A DNA stretch of 49,287 nt from Streptomyces armeniacus (GCF_003355155.1 NZ_CP031320.1:7420967-7470253), one strand, 5' to 3'; positions 8,323 to 17,421 are shown, counted from the stretch's first letter. Made by a program: numbers and translations. The notes: a model not told the origin generated them from the sequence alone.

Positions 8323-8455
8323 ACCATGCAGCCGCGGCAGCCGCGCACTGCGGCGACACTCCGCCCATGCGTACGCTAAGCGCTTTTATGGAGTAACGGA
8401 GTCAACGGAGCCAACGGGGCAAACCACCCGTACTCCACGTCTCACAGCTCGTTGA

Positions 8456-8472
8456 GCCCCGAGAACCGGGGC
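8456..8472 (-). terminator. Hairpin downstream of rsmG
   Basis: GCCCCG-AGAAC-CGGGGC forms a 6-bp GC stem ~20 bp past the rsmG stop codon. It is a plausible terminator for the yidC-jag-rsmG transcript. Confidence 0.5.
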
Positions 8473-8493
8473 CCACACCGCGTCAGTGGCGGC

Positions 8494-9228
8494 TCAGCGC
8501 TGGCGCCGCCGCCTGACCCGCGCCGTCTTGGCCGCCTTCGCTCGCTTCGCGGCGAACCGCACACCGCCCGGGCTCTCCCCGACCTCGGCACGCACGATCG
8601 TCGCCAGCGGGTCCACGACGCCCGCGCCAACCTGCACCACCGAGGTCTTCACTACACCCAGCTTGTGCAGCGCCGCACGGGCGCCCTTCAGCTCCTCGAC
8701 CGCCGTGTCGCCCTTGATGGCCAGCATCTCGCCGTACGGCCGCAGCAGCGGCACGCCCCAGCCGGCCAGCCGGTCCAGCGGTGCCACCGCACGCGCCGTC
8801 ACCACCTGCACCGGCGGCAGCGTGCCCAGCACCTCCTCGGCGCGCCCGCGCACGACCGTCACATGGTCCAGCCCGAGCGCCTCCACGACCTCCTGCAGGA
8901 ACGTCGTGCGCCGCAGCAGCGGCTCCAGCAGCGTGATCCGCAGATCAGGCCGTACGAGCGCCAGCGGGATGCCCGGCAGCCCGGCACCCGACCCCACGTC
9001 GCAGACCGTCACGCCCTCCGGAACCAGCTCGTCGAGGACACCGCAGTTCAGCAGGTGCCGCTCCCACAGCCGCGGCACCTCGCGCGGCCCGATCAGCCCG
9101 CGCCGCACACCCGTATCGGCAAGCAGCTCGCCGTACCGCAGCGCCTCCGGAAAGGACTCGCCGAAGAACTTCCGCGCGACCTCCGGGGCCGGCGGCAGCT
9201 CTTCGGGATCCCCCTGCTGGTCGCTCAC
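8494..9228 (-). CDS. rsmG: 16S rRNA (guanine-527-N7)-methyltransferase RsmG
   Basis: A 244-aa SAM-dependent methyltransferase (GidB) that modifies G527 of 16S rRNA; loss gives low-level streptomycin resistance in Streptomyces. SAM motif I is VCDVGSGAGLPGIPLAL, followed by LRITLLEPLLRRTTFL and VTARAVAPLDRL. The C-terminal tail is Arg/Lys/Ala-rich (AAKRAKAAKTARVRRRRQR), typical of the actinobacterial form. The GTG start overlaps the jag stop (GTGA, 9225-9228). Confidence 0.95.
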   Translation of the reverse strand: MSDQQGDPEELPPAPEVARKFFGESFPEALRYGELLADTGVRRGLIGPREVPRLWERHLLNCGVLDELVPEGVTVCDVGSGAGLPGIPLALVRPDLRITLLEPLLRRTTFLQEVVEALGLDHVTVVRGRAEEVLGTLPPVQVVTARAVAPLDRLAGWGVPLLRPYGEMLAIKGDTAVEELKGARAALHKLGVVKTSVVQVGAGVVDPLATIVRAEVGESPGGVRFAAKRAKAAKTARVRRRRQR

Positions 9229-9725
9229 GGCAGCACGACCACGCAGCGCTCCGGCTCCTCGCCCTCGGACTCGCTGCGCAGCCCGGCCTCAGCGACGGCG
9301 TCGTGCACGACCTTGCGCTCGAACGGCGTCATCGGGCGCAGCTTCACCGGCTCGCCGTTGCCCTTCGCCTCCTCGGCCGCCTTGGTGCCCAGCTCCGTCA
9401 GCTCCTCGCGCTTGCGCGCACGGAAGCCCGCGACGTCCAGCATCAGACGGCTCCGCTCACCGGTCTCCCGGTGGACCGCCAGCCGCGTCAGCTCCTGAAG
9501 CGCCTCCAGGACCTCGCCTTCCCGGCCTACCAGCTTCTGCAGATCACGACCAGAGCCGTCACTGATGATCGACACCGCGGCCCGGTCCGCCTCGACATCC
9601 ATGTCGATGTCACCGTCGAGATCGGCGATGTCGAGGAGCCCCTCGAGGTAGTCGGCCGCGATCTCACCCTCCTGCTCCAGCCGGGACAGGGTGTCGGTGC
9701 CCTCTGCGGAGGTCGTCTCCGTCAC
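9225..9725 (-). CDS. jag: Jag/KhpB-type KH-R3H RNA-binding protein
   Basis: A 166-aa protein with an acidic N-terminus and a KH-like domain (LVGREGEVLEALQELTRLAV). A C-terminal R3H single-strand nucleic-acid-binding domain follows (MTPFERKVVHDAVAEAGLRSESEGEEPERCVVVLP). It is encoded immediately after yidC as in most bacteria. It probably acts as an RNA-binding regulator linked to cell-envelope growth. Confidence 0.93.
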   Translation of the reverse strand: MTETTSAEGTDTLSRLEQEGEIAADYLEGLLDIADLDGDIDMDVEADRAAVSIISDGSGRDLQKLVGREGEVLEALQELTRLAVHRETGERSRLMLDVAGFRARKREELTELGTKAAEEAKGNGEPVKLRPMTPFERKVVHDAVAEAGLRSESEGEEPERCVVVLP

Positions 9726-9739
9726 TGATGGACTCCTTC

Positions 9740-10915
9740 TTACTTCTTGGACTTGGCGGACTGCGGCTTCTTCTTACCCTGCTGCCCCTGCGACTTCTTC
9801 TGCGCGGAGCCGGACTTCGCCTGGCCGCCCTGGCCGCCGGACTTCTTCGCCGTACCGCCGGCCTTCTGCGCGGTGGCCGGCTTACGGGCGGCCGCGGTCT
9901 TCTGCGACGCCGCGGTCTTCTTGGCGGCGCCGGACTTCTGCGGCTGCTTCTGCAGGTCCGGCTTCTCACCGGGCTGAGTGCCGGTCGCGGCCTGCCGCTT
10001 CGCCTTGGGCTGCCGCTTCGGCTGGGTCCGCTTGGCGCGCGCCTCCTCGACCGCCTTCTTCGTCTCGAGCTCCTCCGGGTCCTCCTTGAGCTTGCCCTTC
10101 GCGCGCAGCTTCTCCTGCCGCTGCTGGAAGGCGACGCTGCCCGGAGTCGGGTTCCGCTTGATGACGAACATCTGCTGCCCGAGCGTCCACACGTTGGTGG
10201 TCAGCCAGTAGACGAGGACACCGACGGGGAAGTTGATGCCGAAGACGGCGAACATGACCGGGAAGATGTACATCAGCATCTTCTGCTGCTGCATGAACGG
10301 CGTCTTGACCGTGAGGTCGACGTTCTTCGTCATCAGCTGACGCTGCGTGTAGAACTGCGAAGCCGACATCAGAAGGATCATGACGACCGTGACGACGCGT
10401 ACGTCCGTCAACGAGGCCGCCAGCGACTCCACCTTCTCGGCGCCGTCCATGAACTTCGCCGCGATCGGCGCCCCGAAGACGTGCGCGTTACGGGCGCTGT
10501 CCACCTGCTCCGCGTCGAGGACACCCACCGGGTGGTTGCCGGCGATCTTGTTCAGCACCTGGTAGAGCGCGATGAAGAACGGCGACTGCGCCAGAATCGG
10601 CAGACAGCTGGAGAGCGGGTTGGTGCCCGTCTCCTTGTACAGCTTCATCATCTCTTCGGACTGGCGCTGCTTGTCGCTCTTGTAGCGCTCCTGGATCGCC
10701 TTCATCCGGGGCTGGAGCGCCTGCATGTTCCGCGTCGACTTGATCTGCTTCACGAACAGCGGGATCAGGCAGATGCGGATCAGGATCACCAGCGAAACGA
10801 TGGACAGACCCCAGGCCCAGCCGCTGTCCTCGTCGAACACAAGGCTGTACAGCGTGTGGAACTGGACGATGATCCAGGAAACGGCGGTATAGAGAGGACC
10901 GAGGATCGTGTCCAC
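9740..10915 (-). CDS. yidC: Membrane protein insertase YidC
   Basis: A 391-aa Oxa1/YidC insertase of the short form, without the large periplasmic domain of proteobacteria. N-terminal helix is at about 5-25. The conserved core [19 protein letters not shown] supplies the membrane-embedded Arg. The cytoplasmic hairpin is [24 protein letters not shown], then [21 protein letters not shown] and further helices. The last ~130 residues are a Lys/Ala/Gln-rich basic tail, which in the family helps ribosome docking. GTG start at 10915, 3 bp after the yidD stop. Confidence 0.96.
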   Translation of the reverse strand: MDTILGPLYTAVSWIIVQFHTLYSLVFDEDSGWAWGLSIVSLVILIRICLIPLFVKQIKSTRNMQALQPRMKAIQERYKSDKQRQSEEMMKLYKETGTNPLSSCLPILAQSPFFIALYQVLNKIAGNHPVGVLDAEQVDSARNAHVFGAPIAAKFMDGAEKVESLAASLTDVRVVTVVMILLMSASQFYTQRQLMTKNVDLTVKTPFMQQQKMLMYIFPVMFAVFGINFPVGVLVYWLTTNVWTLGQQMFVIKRNPTPGSVAFQQRQEKLRAKGKLKEDPEELETKKAVEEARAKRTQPKRQPKAKRQAATGTQPGEKPDLQKQPQKSGAAKKTAASQKTAAARKPATAQKAGGTAKKSGGQGGQAKSGSAQKKSQGQQGKKKPQSAKSKK

Positions 10916-10918
10916 GAA

Positions 10919-11209
10919 TCAGACTCCTTGGGCGTGGGACTGGGTCCGGTGCTGCTGCCAGCGGCCACGAAGCCACTGATGCCACACCGGACGCTTCCGG
11001 GCGGGGACGTGGTCGACACCACCGGGCGACCACGGATTGCAGCGCAGGATGCGCCAGGCGGTGAGCACCGTGCCCTTCACCGCGCCGTGCCGGTCGATCG
11101 CCCCGTACCCGTAGTGCGAACACGACGGGTAGTACCTGCAGACCGGTCCGAGCATCGGACTGATGGTCCACTGATAGAGCTTGATCAACCAGAGCAGCGG
11201 GTATTTCAC
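10919..11209 (-). CDS. yidD: Membrane protein insertion efficiency factor YidD
   Basis: A 96-aa YidD. It shows the signature [35 protein letters not shown] and [13 protein letters not shown] with conserved Cys residues. A small amphipathic protein assisting YidC-dependent insertion. GTG start overlaps the rnpA stop (GTGA, 11206-11209). Confidence 0.96.
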   Translation of the reverse strand: MKYPLLWLIKLYQWTISPMLGPVCRYYPSCSHYGYGAIDRHGAVKGTVLTAWRILRCNPWSPGGVDHVPARKRPVWHQWLRGRWQQHRTQSHAQGV

Positions 11210-11571
11210 GGTGCCCTCCCCAGCAACCGCTGCAACGCGGTGTCCAGGTCGCGGGCCAGCTCCTCGTGACCCGCCGTGCCCGCACCGGGCAGCGCCCGTA
11301 CGACCACCAGGCTACCCGCAGGAAGTGAAGCGAGCCGATCGCGTATGAGATGCCGCAGGCGGCGCTTCACCAGATTGCGCACGACCGCGCCACCGACGGC
11401 CTTGCTCACGACGAAACCCGCACGCGCGGGGGAAGGGACTTCCCCCGCCTCGTGCGGGTCCGGACGACGGAACAGATGGACCACGAGCAGCGGACGGCCG
11501 GCCTTGCGGCCTCGTCGTACCGCGGTCGCGAAGTCCTCGCGCCGCCTCAGCCGGTGCTCGGTAGGCAGCAC
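11206..11571 (-). CDS. rnpA: Ribonuclease P protein component
   Basis: A 121-aa RnpA that binds RNase P RNA and matures tRNA 5' ends. The RNR-type signature is seen as [22 protein letters not shown] start ([14 protein letters not shown]). It lies directly downstream of rpmH, as is nearly universal, and is translationally coupled to yidD. Confidence 0.96.
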   Translation of the reverse strand: MLPTEHRLRRREDFATAVRRGRKAGRPLLVVHLFRRPDPHEAGEVPSPARAGFVVSKAVGGAVVRNLVKRRLRHLIRDRLASLPAGSLVVVRALPGAGTAGHEELARDLDTALQRLLGRAP

Positions 11572-11595
11572 GTCATGGACCTGTGGTCAGGCTGC

Positions 11596-11733
11596 TCAGG
11601 CCGACAGCTTGGAACGGCCCTTGCTGCGCCGGTTCGCGACGATCGCACGACCGGCGCGCGTCCGCATGCGCAGCCGGAAGCCGTGGGTCTTCGCGCGACG
11701 ACGGTTGTTCGGCTGGAAGGTGCGCTTGCTCAC
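11596..11733 (-). CDS. rpmH: 50S ribosomal protein L34
   Basis: A 45-residue L34 read on the minus strand. It starts with GTG ([13 protein letters not shown]) and ends S-K-G-R-S-K-L-S-A. Length and sequence are canonical. It is the first gene of the rpmH-rnpA-yidD-yidC-jag-rsmG series, divergent from dnaA. Confidence 0.97.
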   Translation of the reverse strand: MSKRTFQPNNRRRAKTHGFRLRMRTRAGRAIVANRRSKGRSKLSA

Positions 11734-12129
11734 TCGGGGGCTCCAGAAAAGCTTGAGTCTCAGAAGAGACGGGATGTGGAGAGCGTCTACTGGCTGTCAC
11801 CGTGCGCCCACGAGAAGCTCGCAACGCCCGAGTGTGCACCGCTTCAACTTGCCCATCGGAGGCAGGCGGCAGCAGCCGTCGACAACTCGACCTCGATACG
11901 GTACGCGCGGCCGCACCATCCGGTCAAACAGAGCCCTGGAGCCCCCATCCGGCCCAGTCGTGCACAGCCTGTGGACAACGACTTGTACGGTGCACCCGGG
12001 CCTGTTTACCGTGGCTCAACTTCCGTTCCTTCCCGAGCGTCCCGAGAATCACACATTCGCGGGACTCGTCGCCTTCCCAGAACCCTCAGAGTTCCCAGAG
12101 TGAGCCCCGCCCCCAGCGAGTGAGAGAGC
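11734..12129. promoter_or_regulatory. rpmH-dnaA divergent intergenic region
   Basis: This 396-bp non-coding region holds the divergent promoters of rpmH and dnaA. No oriC-like cluster of DnaA boxes is present; in Streptomyces oriC lies on the other side of dnaA, which is missing here. It contains one perfect DnaA box (11970-11978) and a weaker 7/9 match at 11875-11883. Confidence 0.8.
11970..11978 (-). promoter_or_regulatory. DnaA box in the dnaA promoter region
   Basis: TGTGGACAA, the exact complement of the Streptomyces DnaA box TTGTCCACA, 152 bp upstream of dnaA. Autoregulation of dnaA through such boxes is known in Streptomyces. Confidence 0.8.
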
Positions 12130-12416
12130 GTGCCCGTGGCCGACCTTCCTGCCGACCTCGCCGCGGTATGGCCACGCGTGCTGGAGCAGCTCCTCGCCGA
12201 GGGACAGGGAATCGAGGCGAAGGACCAGCGGTGGCTCAAGGACTGCCAGCCGCTCGTGCTGGTCTCCGGCACCGCCCTGCTCGGCGTGCCCAACGAGTAC
12301 GCGAAGGGCGTGCTCGAGGGCCGGCTCGCACCCATGATCAGCGACGCGCTCAGCCGCGAGTGCCAGCAGTCCATCCGCCTCGCGATCACCGTGACCGGCC
12401 CCGCCGCCCCCGCCCT
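12130..12416 (+). pseudogene. dnaA: Replication initiator DnaA, domain I only (cut by assembly joint)
   Basis: About 90 codons of DnaA domain I are present: [19 protein letters not shown], then W-L-K-D-C-Q-P and [22 protein letters not shown]. The linker, AAA+ ATPase and DNA-binding domains are absent, because the sequence runs into a degraded adapter. The break may lie anywhere from about 12,390 to 12,416. This is a truncation by the assembly, not a real pseudogene. Start GTG at 12130; an in-frame GTG two codons on (VADLP) is an alternative. Confidence 0.9.
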
Positions 12417-12465
12417 CTGTCCCCCTGACCCTGCGCGGGCAGGGCCAGAGGGTGATAAGGGCCAG
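12417..12465. other. Degraded Nextera adapter joint 1 (artificial)
   Basis: Positions 12433-12465 align without gaps to the 33-base Nextera Read-1 adapter with 22 identities by my count. They include the block ATAAGGGCCAGG, identical to that in joint 2. Just before it, CTGTCCCC resembles the start of the reverse-complement mosaic end. dnaA stops here and an unrelated piece starts. A run of ten G follows at 12484-12493. Confidence 0.85.
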
Positions 12466-12592
12466 GCCGTGCGGCGGCCGTACGGGGGGGGGGCGGCGTA
12501 CGTGCCGGCCGCCGCCGTACTCGGCCCCGAGTACCCGTGGATACTCCCCACGTCAGACGCCCCACCGGGCCGCCTCCCGCGACGGTGGAGCC

Positions 12593-13282
12593 ATGACGAA
12601 CTCACCTCGGGGACAACGCCGGAACCAGCGTTTCGCCCTGTCCCGACCCACCCGCAGAGCCGTACTGGTCGTCCACGTCATCGTCTCCGTCGGCTGGCTC
12701 GGGCTCACCCTGTGCCTGCTGACCCTCGCCATCGCCGGGGCGTCCGGCGGCGACGCCGCCACCGACGCGATGGCATACCGCGCCATGAAGACCTTCGGCG
12801 ACTGGCTGCTCGCGCCGGTCGCGCTGCTCACGATCGTGAGCGGGCTGGTGCTCTCGCTCGGCACGCACTGGGGGCTGGCGCGGCACCGCTGGGTGTGGAT
12901 CAAGTTCCTGATGACGATGGGTCTCGCGACGGCGACGCTGTTCGGGCTGCGCACCGACCTCGACCACGCCGCCGCCCAGGTCGCCGCGGGCGAGCAGGTG
13001 GACGGCGTACAGCTCCTCTACGGGCCCTCGGTGTCCCTGACCGCGTACGTCTTCATCACCACCATCTCCGTGCTCAAGCCGTGGGGCCTGACGCGGCGCG
13101 GCAAGCGGCACAGGGCGGCGGAACAGGAGGCCCGCAGGGGCGGCGCGAGTCGCACCCCGGAGGGTGCGGGCAGCGGCGCGAACCGTACGGGCGACGGCGC
13201 ACGCAGCGGCGCGAGCAATCGCGCGAGCGGCGGCGCAGGCGGAAAAGCGGTGGCCGCGAACGTCGTCGATCAGGCAGCCTGA
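12593..13282 (+). CDS. Four-helix integral membrane protein, DUF2269-like
   Basis: A 229-aa protein. After a basic N-terminus come four hydrophobic segments: [21 protein letters not shown] (~25-50), [38 protein letters not shown] and [14 protein letters not shown]. The H-x3-S-x-GWLG pattern and IVSG...LG recall DUF2269-type membrane proteins. The C-terminal ~60 residues are Gly/Ala/Arg-rich and cytoplasmic. ATG with a GGTGGAG ribosome site. Function unknown. The next gene starts 7 bp downstream. Confidence 0.75.
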   Translation: MTNSPRGQRRNQRFALSRPTRRAVLVVHVIVSVGWLGLTLCLLTLAIAGASGGDAATDAMAYRAMKTFGDWLLAPVALLTIVSGLVLSLGTHWGLARHRWVWIKFLMTMGLATATLFGLRTDLDHAAAQVAAGEQVDGVQLLYGPSVSLTAYVFITTISVLKPWGLTRRGKRHRAAEQEARRGGASRTPEGAGSGANRTGDGARSGASNRASGGAGGKAVAANVVDQAA

Positions 13283-13288
13283 CCGGTT

Positions 13289-14176
13289 GTGACGACTCGT
13301 TCCCTGCCCGAACTGTCCACCCTCCCGATCCGCACGCTCACTCCCGACGACCTGACCGCGTGCCTCGACCTCGCCGAGGACCGCGGCTGGTCGCGTGAGG
13401 AGCACAAGTGGCGGCTGCTGCTGACCGCCGGACAGGGCTACGGGATCGACGCCCCGGACGGCAACGGCGGCCTGATCGGCGCGTACGTACTCACCGACTA
13501 CACCGGTGAGTACGCCTGCGTCAGCATGGTGCTCGTCGCCGAACGGTACGCGCGCAGAGGGCTCGGCCGCCGCCTCATGCGGCACGCGATCGAAGCGTCC
13601 GGCGACGCGGCACCGTTCCTCCAGGCGACCGACAACGGGCGGCCGCTGTACGAGCAGTTGGGCTTCCGCGCGGTCGGCGCGACGACGATGCTGACCGGCA
13701 CCTTCGCCCCGGACGGCACGGGCGGCACGGACGGGACGGACCGGGTGTCCGTACGCCGCGCCTCGGCCGCCGACATGCGTGCCGTACTCGCGCTCGACGC
13801 CGAGGTCTTCGGCACCGACCGGACCGAACTCCTCGCCCGCCTCCCGGCGTTCGCCGACCGCTTCGTCGTCGCGGACGACGCCGCGGGCGGCATCACCGGC
13901 TTCGCCGCCCGCTGGCCCAACGGGCCGACCGACGTCTTCGGCCCGGTCGTCGCCGCGGACCTCGCGACCGCGCAGGCCCTGATCGCGGACCTGGGGGCGG
14001 ACGCCGGCGAACGCGTACGGTTCGACGTCGACAGCCGCCACCCCGAACTCGAACGCTGGCTCCGCGCACACGGCCTGAGCGGCGACTACCGCTGCACCCT
14101 GATGGTGCACACGGCCCCCGACATCCCCGGCGACATCAGCCGCCGCTTCGCCCCGTACTCGGTGGCCCTGGGCTGA
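13289..14176 (+). CDS. Two-domain GNAT acetyltransferase
   Basis: A 295-aa protein with two GNAT-like halves. The first (about 10-130) carries the acetyl-CoA motif [18 protein letters not shown] and the C-terminal [10 protein letters not shown] strand. The second (about 150-290) resembles the degenerate GNAT repeat seen in tandem acetyltransferases. GTG start. Probably co-transcribed with the upstream membrane-protein gene. Substrate unknown. Confidence 0.8.
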   Translation: MTTRSLPELSTLPIRTLTPDDLTACLDLAEDRGWSREEHKWRLLLTAGQGYGIDAPDGNGGLIGAYVLTDYTGEYACVSMVLVAERYARRGLGRRLMRHAIEASGDAAPFLQATDNGRPLYEQLGFRAVGATTMLTGTFAPDGTGGTDGTDRVSVRRASAADMRAVLALDAEVFGTDRTELLARLPAFADRFVVADDAAGGITGFAARWPNGPTDVFGPVVAADLATAQALIADLGADAGERVRFDVDSRHPELERWLRAHGLSGDYRCTLMVHTAPDIPGDISRRFAPYSVALG

Positions 14177-14214
14177 CCCCCTCTTCCTTCCTCTTCTCTT
14201 CTCCTCTTCCTCCC
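14177..14214 (+). repeat. 38-nt pure pyrimidine tract
   Basis: From 14177 to 14214 the plus strand is only C and T (repeated CTTCC/CTCTT units). It sits between the convergent stops of the GNAT and MarR genes. No gene lies in it. Such tracts can form triplex DNA or be replication-slippage products. Confidence 0.8.
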
Positions 14215-14242
14215 GTGCGTCCTCCGAACGACCGCGCCGCGG

Positions 14243-14863
14243 TCACCACACGGGGCGTAGCGGCGGCAGTTCGTCGCCCGCCAGGGAACGGATCACGCGC
14301 GCCAGATCCGTACGCAGCCGCGCCAGTTCGTCCCCTTCGTCACCCCCGCCCGTGCTCCCGCCGGCGACCGCGCACCCGCCCGCATCCGTACGGCCGGCCA
14401 TGCGGTCGGCCAACTCGGCCTCCAGCCCGTGCAGCACGCGACCCGCGACGGCCAGATGCGCACGGGCGGCATCCGTCAGGACGACCAGCTTCCGCCGCCC
14501 GCCCGCCGGGTGCTGCTCGCGGCGCAGATAGCCGCGGCGTTCGAGGTCGTCGACGATCTGCCCCGCCGCCTGCTTGGTCACCCCGAGCCGCGCCGCCAGT
14601 TCGCTGCTCGTGGCGCCGGACGGCCCGAGGGCCTGGAACGCCAGCCCGTGGACGGGCCGCAGGTCGGAGTAACCGGCCTCGGCGACACGGCCGTTGAACT
14701 CCCCCAGCAGCAACTGGAAGGCCAGCCCCAGCAGGAAGGTCAGCTCGGTGCCCTGAAGGGGGTCGGCGTGGTCCTGCTCGGAGTGGTCCTGCTCTGCGTG
14801 CTCGTGTTCGGCGGGCCCGTGTTGGGCGGGCTTGTGGGAGGGGTCGCTGTGCACGGCGCCCAT
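14243..14863 (-). CDS. MarR-family transcriptional regulator
   Basis: A 206-aa winged-helix regulator. A His/Glu/Asp-rich N-terminal extension (about 1-37) precedes the MarR core: SSELAARLGVTKQAAGQIVDDLERRGYLRRE with the wing PAGGRRKLVVLTDAAR. Divergent from the cupin gene at 14974, with a perfect dyad between them that is the likely operator for both. Ligand unknown; the His-rich tail could bind metal but this is a guess. Confidence 0.88.
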   Translation of the reverse strand: MGAVHSDPSHKPAQHGPAEHEHAEQDHSEQDHADPLQGTELTFLLGLAFQLLLGEFNGRVAEAGYSDLRPVHGLAFQALGPSGATSSELAARLGVTKQAAGQIVDDLERRGYLRREQHPAGGRRKLVVLTDAARAHLAVAGRVLHGLEAELADRMAGRTDAGGCAVAGGSTGGGDEGDELARLRTDLARVIRSLAGDELPPLRPVW

Positions 14864-14886
14864 GGTGACACAGGCGGGTCAAGATG

Positions 14887-14910
14887 CTTTACTCTGGCGA
14901 GTGAGTAAAG
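14887..14910. promoter_or_regulatory. Putative MarR operator
   Basis: CTTTACTC-N8-GAGTAAAG, a perfect 8-bp inverted repeat and markedly AT-richer than its surroundings. It sits between the divergent MarR regulator and cupin genes. Confidence 0.75.
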
Positions 14911-14973
14911 GAGCTTGACTCATTCGCCTTCCGGTGAGCCGTTCCGCCCCCTCCCCGCAGACAAGGAGTCCGC

Positions 14974-15354
14974 ATGCCCCTGCACGTGATCGCACCCTCG
15001 CCCGAGCACACCGTGACCACCCCCAACGCCGTCATGGCCGGCCTCGCCGCCCCCAGCCGCGGCAGCACCGCCCTGAGTACCTGGACGGTGCGGATGGAGC
15101 CCGGCGCCGCGGGCCCGGAGCACTCCGTCGACCAGGAGCAGGTCTGGACGGTGACCGCCGGCACCCTCACCGTCACCGCCGGAGAGGACACCGAGACCGT
15201 GCCCGCCGGCCGTACGGTCGTGCTGCCCGCGGGCGTGCTCCGGCGCATCAGGGCCGGCGCCGGCGAAGGCGCCGAAGCGCTGGTCGCCATGCCCGCGGGC
15301 GGGCTGGTCACCGCCGCCGGTCAGGAGACGCGGCCGCTCCCGTGGGCGGTATAG
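14974..15354 (+). CDS. Small cupin-domain protein
   Basis: A 126-aa single-domain cupin: a beta-barrel pattern around E-HSVDQEQVWTVTAGTLTVTAGEDTETVPAGRTVVLPAGVLRRI. The usual metal-binding HxH is reduced to H-S-V-D-Q-E, so metal binding is uncertain. Likely induced through the adjacent MarR dyad. Its 3' end overlaps the MFS gene tail-to-tail by 47 bp. Confidence 0.82.
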   Translation: MPLHVIAPSPEHTVTTPNAVMAGLAAPSRGSTALSTWTVRMEPGAAGPEHSVDQEQVWTVTAGTLTVTAGEDTETVPAGRTVVLPAGVLRRIRAGAGEGAEALVAMPAGGLVTAAGQETRPLPWAV

Positions 15355-16735
15355 CCGCCCCGCCCATGTCGGCTCCGACAGCCCCGTCCACCCCCACGGC
15401 CCCGTCAGCCGGTCCCGCCGGCGCACCGGACTCGCCCCGCGCGACGGGCGCGCCCTGCACACCGGCACCACCCCGCGCGACGGCCCCGGCGGCCCGCGCC
15501 AACGCGGGACGTATGCCGGACGGGGCCGCCGCGTCCCGCCGCTCCAGGGCGGACGCCAGGACGGCCAGTCCGAGCGCGGAGGCGGCGAGTGCGGCGCCGA
15601 CCCAGTTCGGCGCGGTGTGCCCGAACCCGGCGCCCAGCACCAGCCCGCCGAGCCAGGCGGCCAGGGCGTTGCCGAGGTTGAAGGCACCGATGTTGACGGC
15701 GGAGGCGAGCGTGGGAGCGTCCGCCGTCTGATCGAGGACGCGCTTCTGCAACGGCGGCACCGTCGCGAAGCCGAACGCGCCTATCAGCGGCAGCGTGACG
15801 GCCGCGGCCACCTTGTCGTGCGCGGTGAGCGTGAACAGCGCGAGCACGACCGCGAGAGCGCTCAGCGCCACATAGAGGAGGGGCATCAGCGCACGGTCCG
15901 CGAAGCGCCCGCCGACCAGGTTCCCCACCACCATGCCCAGCCCGAAGAGCACGAGCAGCCAGGTCACGGAGCTGTCGGCGAACCCCGCCGACTCGGTCAT
16001 CATCGGGGCGATGTACGTGATCGCGGCGAAGACCCCGCCGAAGCCGAGCACGGTCATCGCCATGGCGAGCAGCACCTGCACGTTGCGGAAGGCGGCGAGC
16101 TCGCCGCGTATGCCGCCACCGGCACGGCCGCCGCCCGTACTGCCGCCGGTGCGCCCGCCCGTACGGGCGCCGTGCTCCGCGGCGCCTCCGGCGTCGCGCG
16201 GCACCAGGCCCGCCACCCCGGCCAGCCCGAGCACACCCAGGCCCGTGACTGCGACGAACGTGGAGCGCCAGCCGTACTCCTGCCCCAGCAGGGTGCCCAG
16301 CGGGACGCCCAGCACGTTGGCCATGGTCAGCCCGGTGAACATCATCGCGATCGCGCCGGCCTTCTTCCGCGGAGCGACCAGCCCGGCGGCGACGATCGCG
16401 CCGATGCCGAAGAACGCGCCGTGCGCGAGCGAGGCGATCACACGCCCCGCCAGCATCACGCCGAAGACGGGTGCGGCTGCGGACACCGCGTTGCCGACGA
16501 TGAACAGGCCCATGAGCAGCATCAGCATGCGCTTCCGGCCGGCCCGCGCGCCCAGGATGGCAAGCAGCGGGGCCCCGACGACGACACCCAGTGCGTAGCC
16601 GGTCGTCAGATGGCCGGCGGTGGGGATGGAGACCCCGAAGTCCGCCGCCACATCGGGCAGCAGACCCATGATCACGAATTCGGTGGTGCCGATCCCGAAC
16701 GCGCCGATGGCGAGCGCGAGGAGTGCGAGCGGCAT
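15308..16735 (-). CDS. MFS drug/sugar-type efflux transporter
   Basis: A 475-aa, 12-helix major facilitator of the AraJ/YdhP-like DHA group. The N-terminus is ALLALAIGAFGIGTTEFVIMGLLPDVA, with motif A GARAGRKRM between helices 2 and 3 and a central Gly/Thr-rich loop (about 185-205). A ~70-residue Ala/Gly/Pro-rich cytoplasmic tail follows the last helix. Divergent from the MarR-type gene at 16972, which likely represses it. Confidence 0.9.
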   Translation of the reverse strand: MPLALLALAIGAFGIGTTEFVIMGLLPDVAADFGVSIPTAGHLTTGYALGVVVGAPLLAILGARAGRKRMLMLLMGLFIVGNAVSAAAPVFGVMLAGRVIASLAHGAFFGIGAIVAAGLVAPRKKAGAIAMMFTGLTMANVLGVPLGTLLGQEYGWRSTFVAVTGLGVLGLAGVAGLVPRDAGGAAEHGARTGGRTGGSTGGGRAGGGIRGELAAFRNVQVLLAMAMTVLGFGGVFAAITYIAPMMTESAGFADSSVTWLLVLFGLGMVVGNLVGGRFADRALMPLLYVALSALAVVLALFTLTAHDKVAAAVTLPLIGAFGFATVPPLQKRVLDQTADAPTLASAVNIGAFNLGNALAAWLGGLVLGAGFGHTAPNWVGAALAASALGLAVLASALERRDAAAPSGIRPALARAAGAVARGGAGVQGAPVARGESGAPAGPADGAVGVDGAVGADMGGAAIPPTGAAASPDRRR

Positions 16736-16790
16736 GGGGGAACCCTTCGGGTCGGTACTTGCGTGCGTGACTAACAGGCGTCGACATTAA

Positions 16791-16812
16791 TTGCACACGC
16801 ACTTATATGCAA
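16791..16812. promoter_or_regulatory. Putative MarR operator / MFS promoter
   Basis: TTGCA-N12-TGCAA dyad in the AT-rich gap between the MFS and MarR genes. It encloses a possible minus-strand -10 (TATAAG, complement of 16802-16807). A further TTGCAC copy lies at about 16823. Confidence 0.55.
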
Positions 16813-16971
16813 GCGCGGACTATTGCACGCGTGGCATACCCTGGAGGCGAAGGACGCAGAGCTGCAGAGGCATGCAGCCGTAGAGGCACGCAGCCGTGTC
16901 GGCACGGAGCCCCGGAAGCGGGCGCGGAGCCGTGGAGCCGCAGGCCGTGGACGCGAAGGAGGGCACGACTC

Positions 16972-17421
16972 ATGAGCAGACCGGACCCCGTACCCGCTCA
17001 GGGCTGGTGCGCACTCTCCACCCTGCACAGCCGCATCGAGGCCTACCTCGAACGCGCCCTGCAGTCGGAGCACGAGCTGAGCGTCCGCGAGTACTCGGTG
17101 ATCGACGTGCTCAGCGCCCAACACGACGGCCCCGGTGGCCACTTCCGCATGAACCAGCTGGCCGACGCCGTCGTCCTCAGCCAGAGCGCCACCACCCGGC
17201 TGGTCAGCCGCCTCGAGGACCGCGGCCTGCTGGCCCGCTACCTCTGCCCCGACGACCGGCGCGGCATCTACACCGACGTCACCCAATCGGGGCTCACCCT
17301 GCTGGAGAAGGCCCGCCCGACGAACGAGGCCGCCCTGCGCGAAGCCCTCGACGCGGCGGAGCAACGGCCCGAACTGGCACCGCTCGTCGCCGCCGTACGG
17401 GCACTCGAGCCCGCGTCGTAG
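16972..17421 (+). CDS. MarR-family transcriptional regulator
   Basis: A 149-aa MarR protein. The DNA-binding core reads MNQLADAVVLSQSATTRLVSRLEDRGLLAR with wing CPDDRRGIYTDVTQSG. ATG with a GAAGGAGGG ribosome site; the frame is open further upstream but no better start is evident. Divergent from the MFS transporter, the typical layout of a drug-responsive repressor-pump pair. Confidence 0.88.
   Translation: MSRPDPVPAQGWCALSTLHSRIEAYLERALQSEHELSVREYSVIDVLSAQHDGPGGHFRMNQLADAVVLSQSATTRLVSRLEDRGLLARYLCPDDRRGIYTDVTQSGLTLLEKARPTNEAALREALDAAEQRPELAPLVAAVRALEPAS

Larger units (their letters stand above)
8172..8493 (-). promoter_or_regulatory. parAB upstream region (322 bp non-coding)
   Basis: No convincing gene. 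It holds parS site 7. It also holds a short perfect dyad, GTGGAT-GA-ATCCAC (8209-8222), 38 bp upstream of the parA start, which is a candidate operator. A hairpin downstream of rsmG is also present. The lower-GC stretch around 8375-8400 (GCGCTTTTATGGAGTAACGG) may contain a parAB promoter, but no clear -35/-10 pair could be assigned. Confidence 0.55.

Noticed and set aside
7077..8348. ParA beginning at 8348
   Set aside because: The extra 59 residues include a translated parS site and have no ParA character; ATG at 8171 fits better.
11734..12129. oriC
   Set aside because: Only one perfect and one weak DnaA box are present; Streptomyces oriC has many and lies between dnaA and dnaN, which is not in the window.
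12130..13398. Long frame joining DnaA domain I to an Arg-rich protein
   Set aside because: The frame runs through adapter joint 1 and then reads a membrane-protein gene out of frame. It is not a real fusion.
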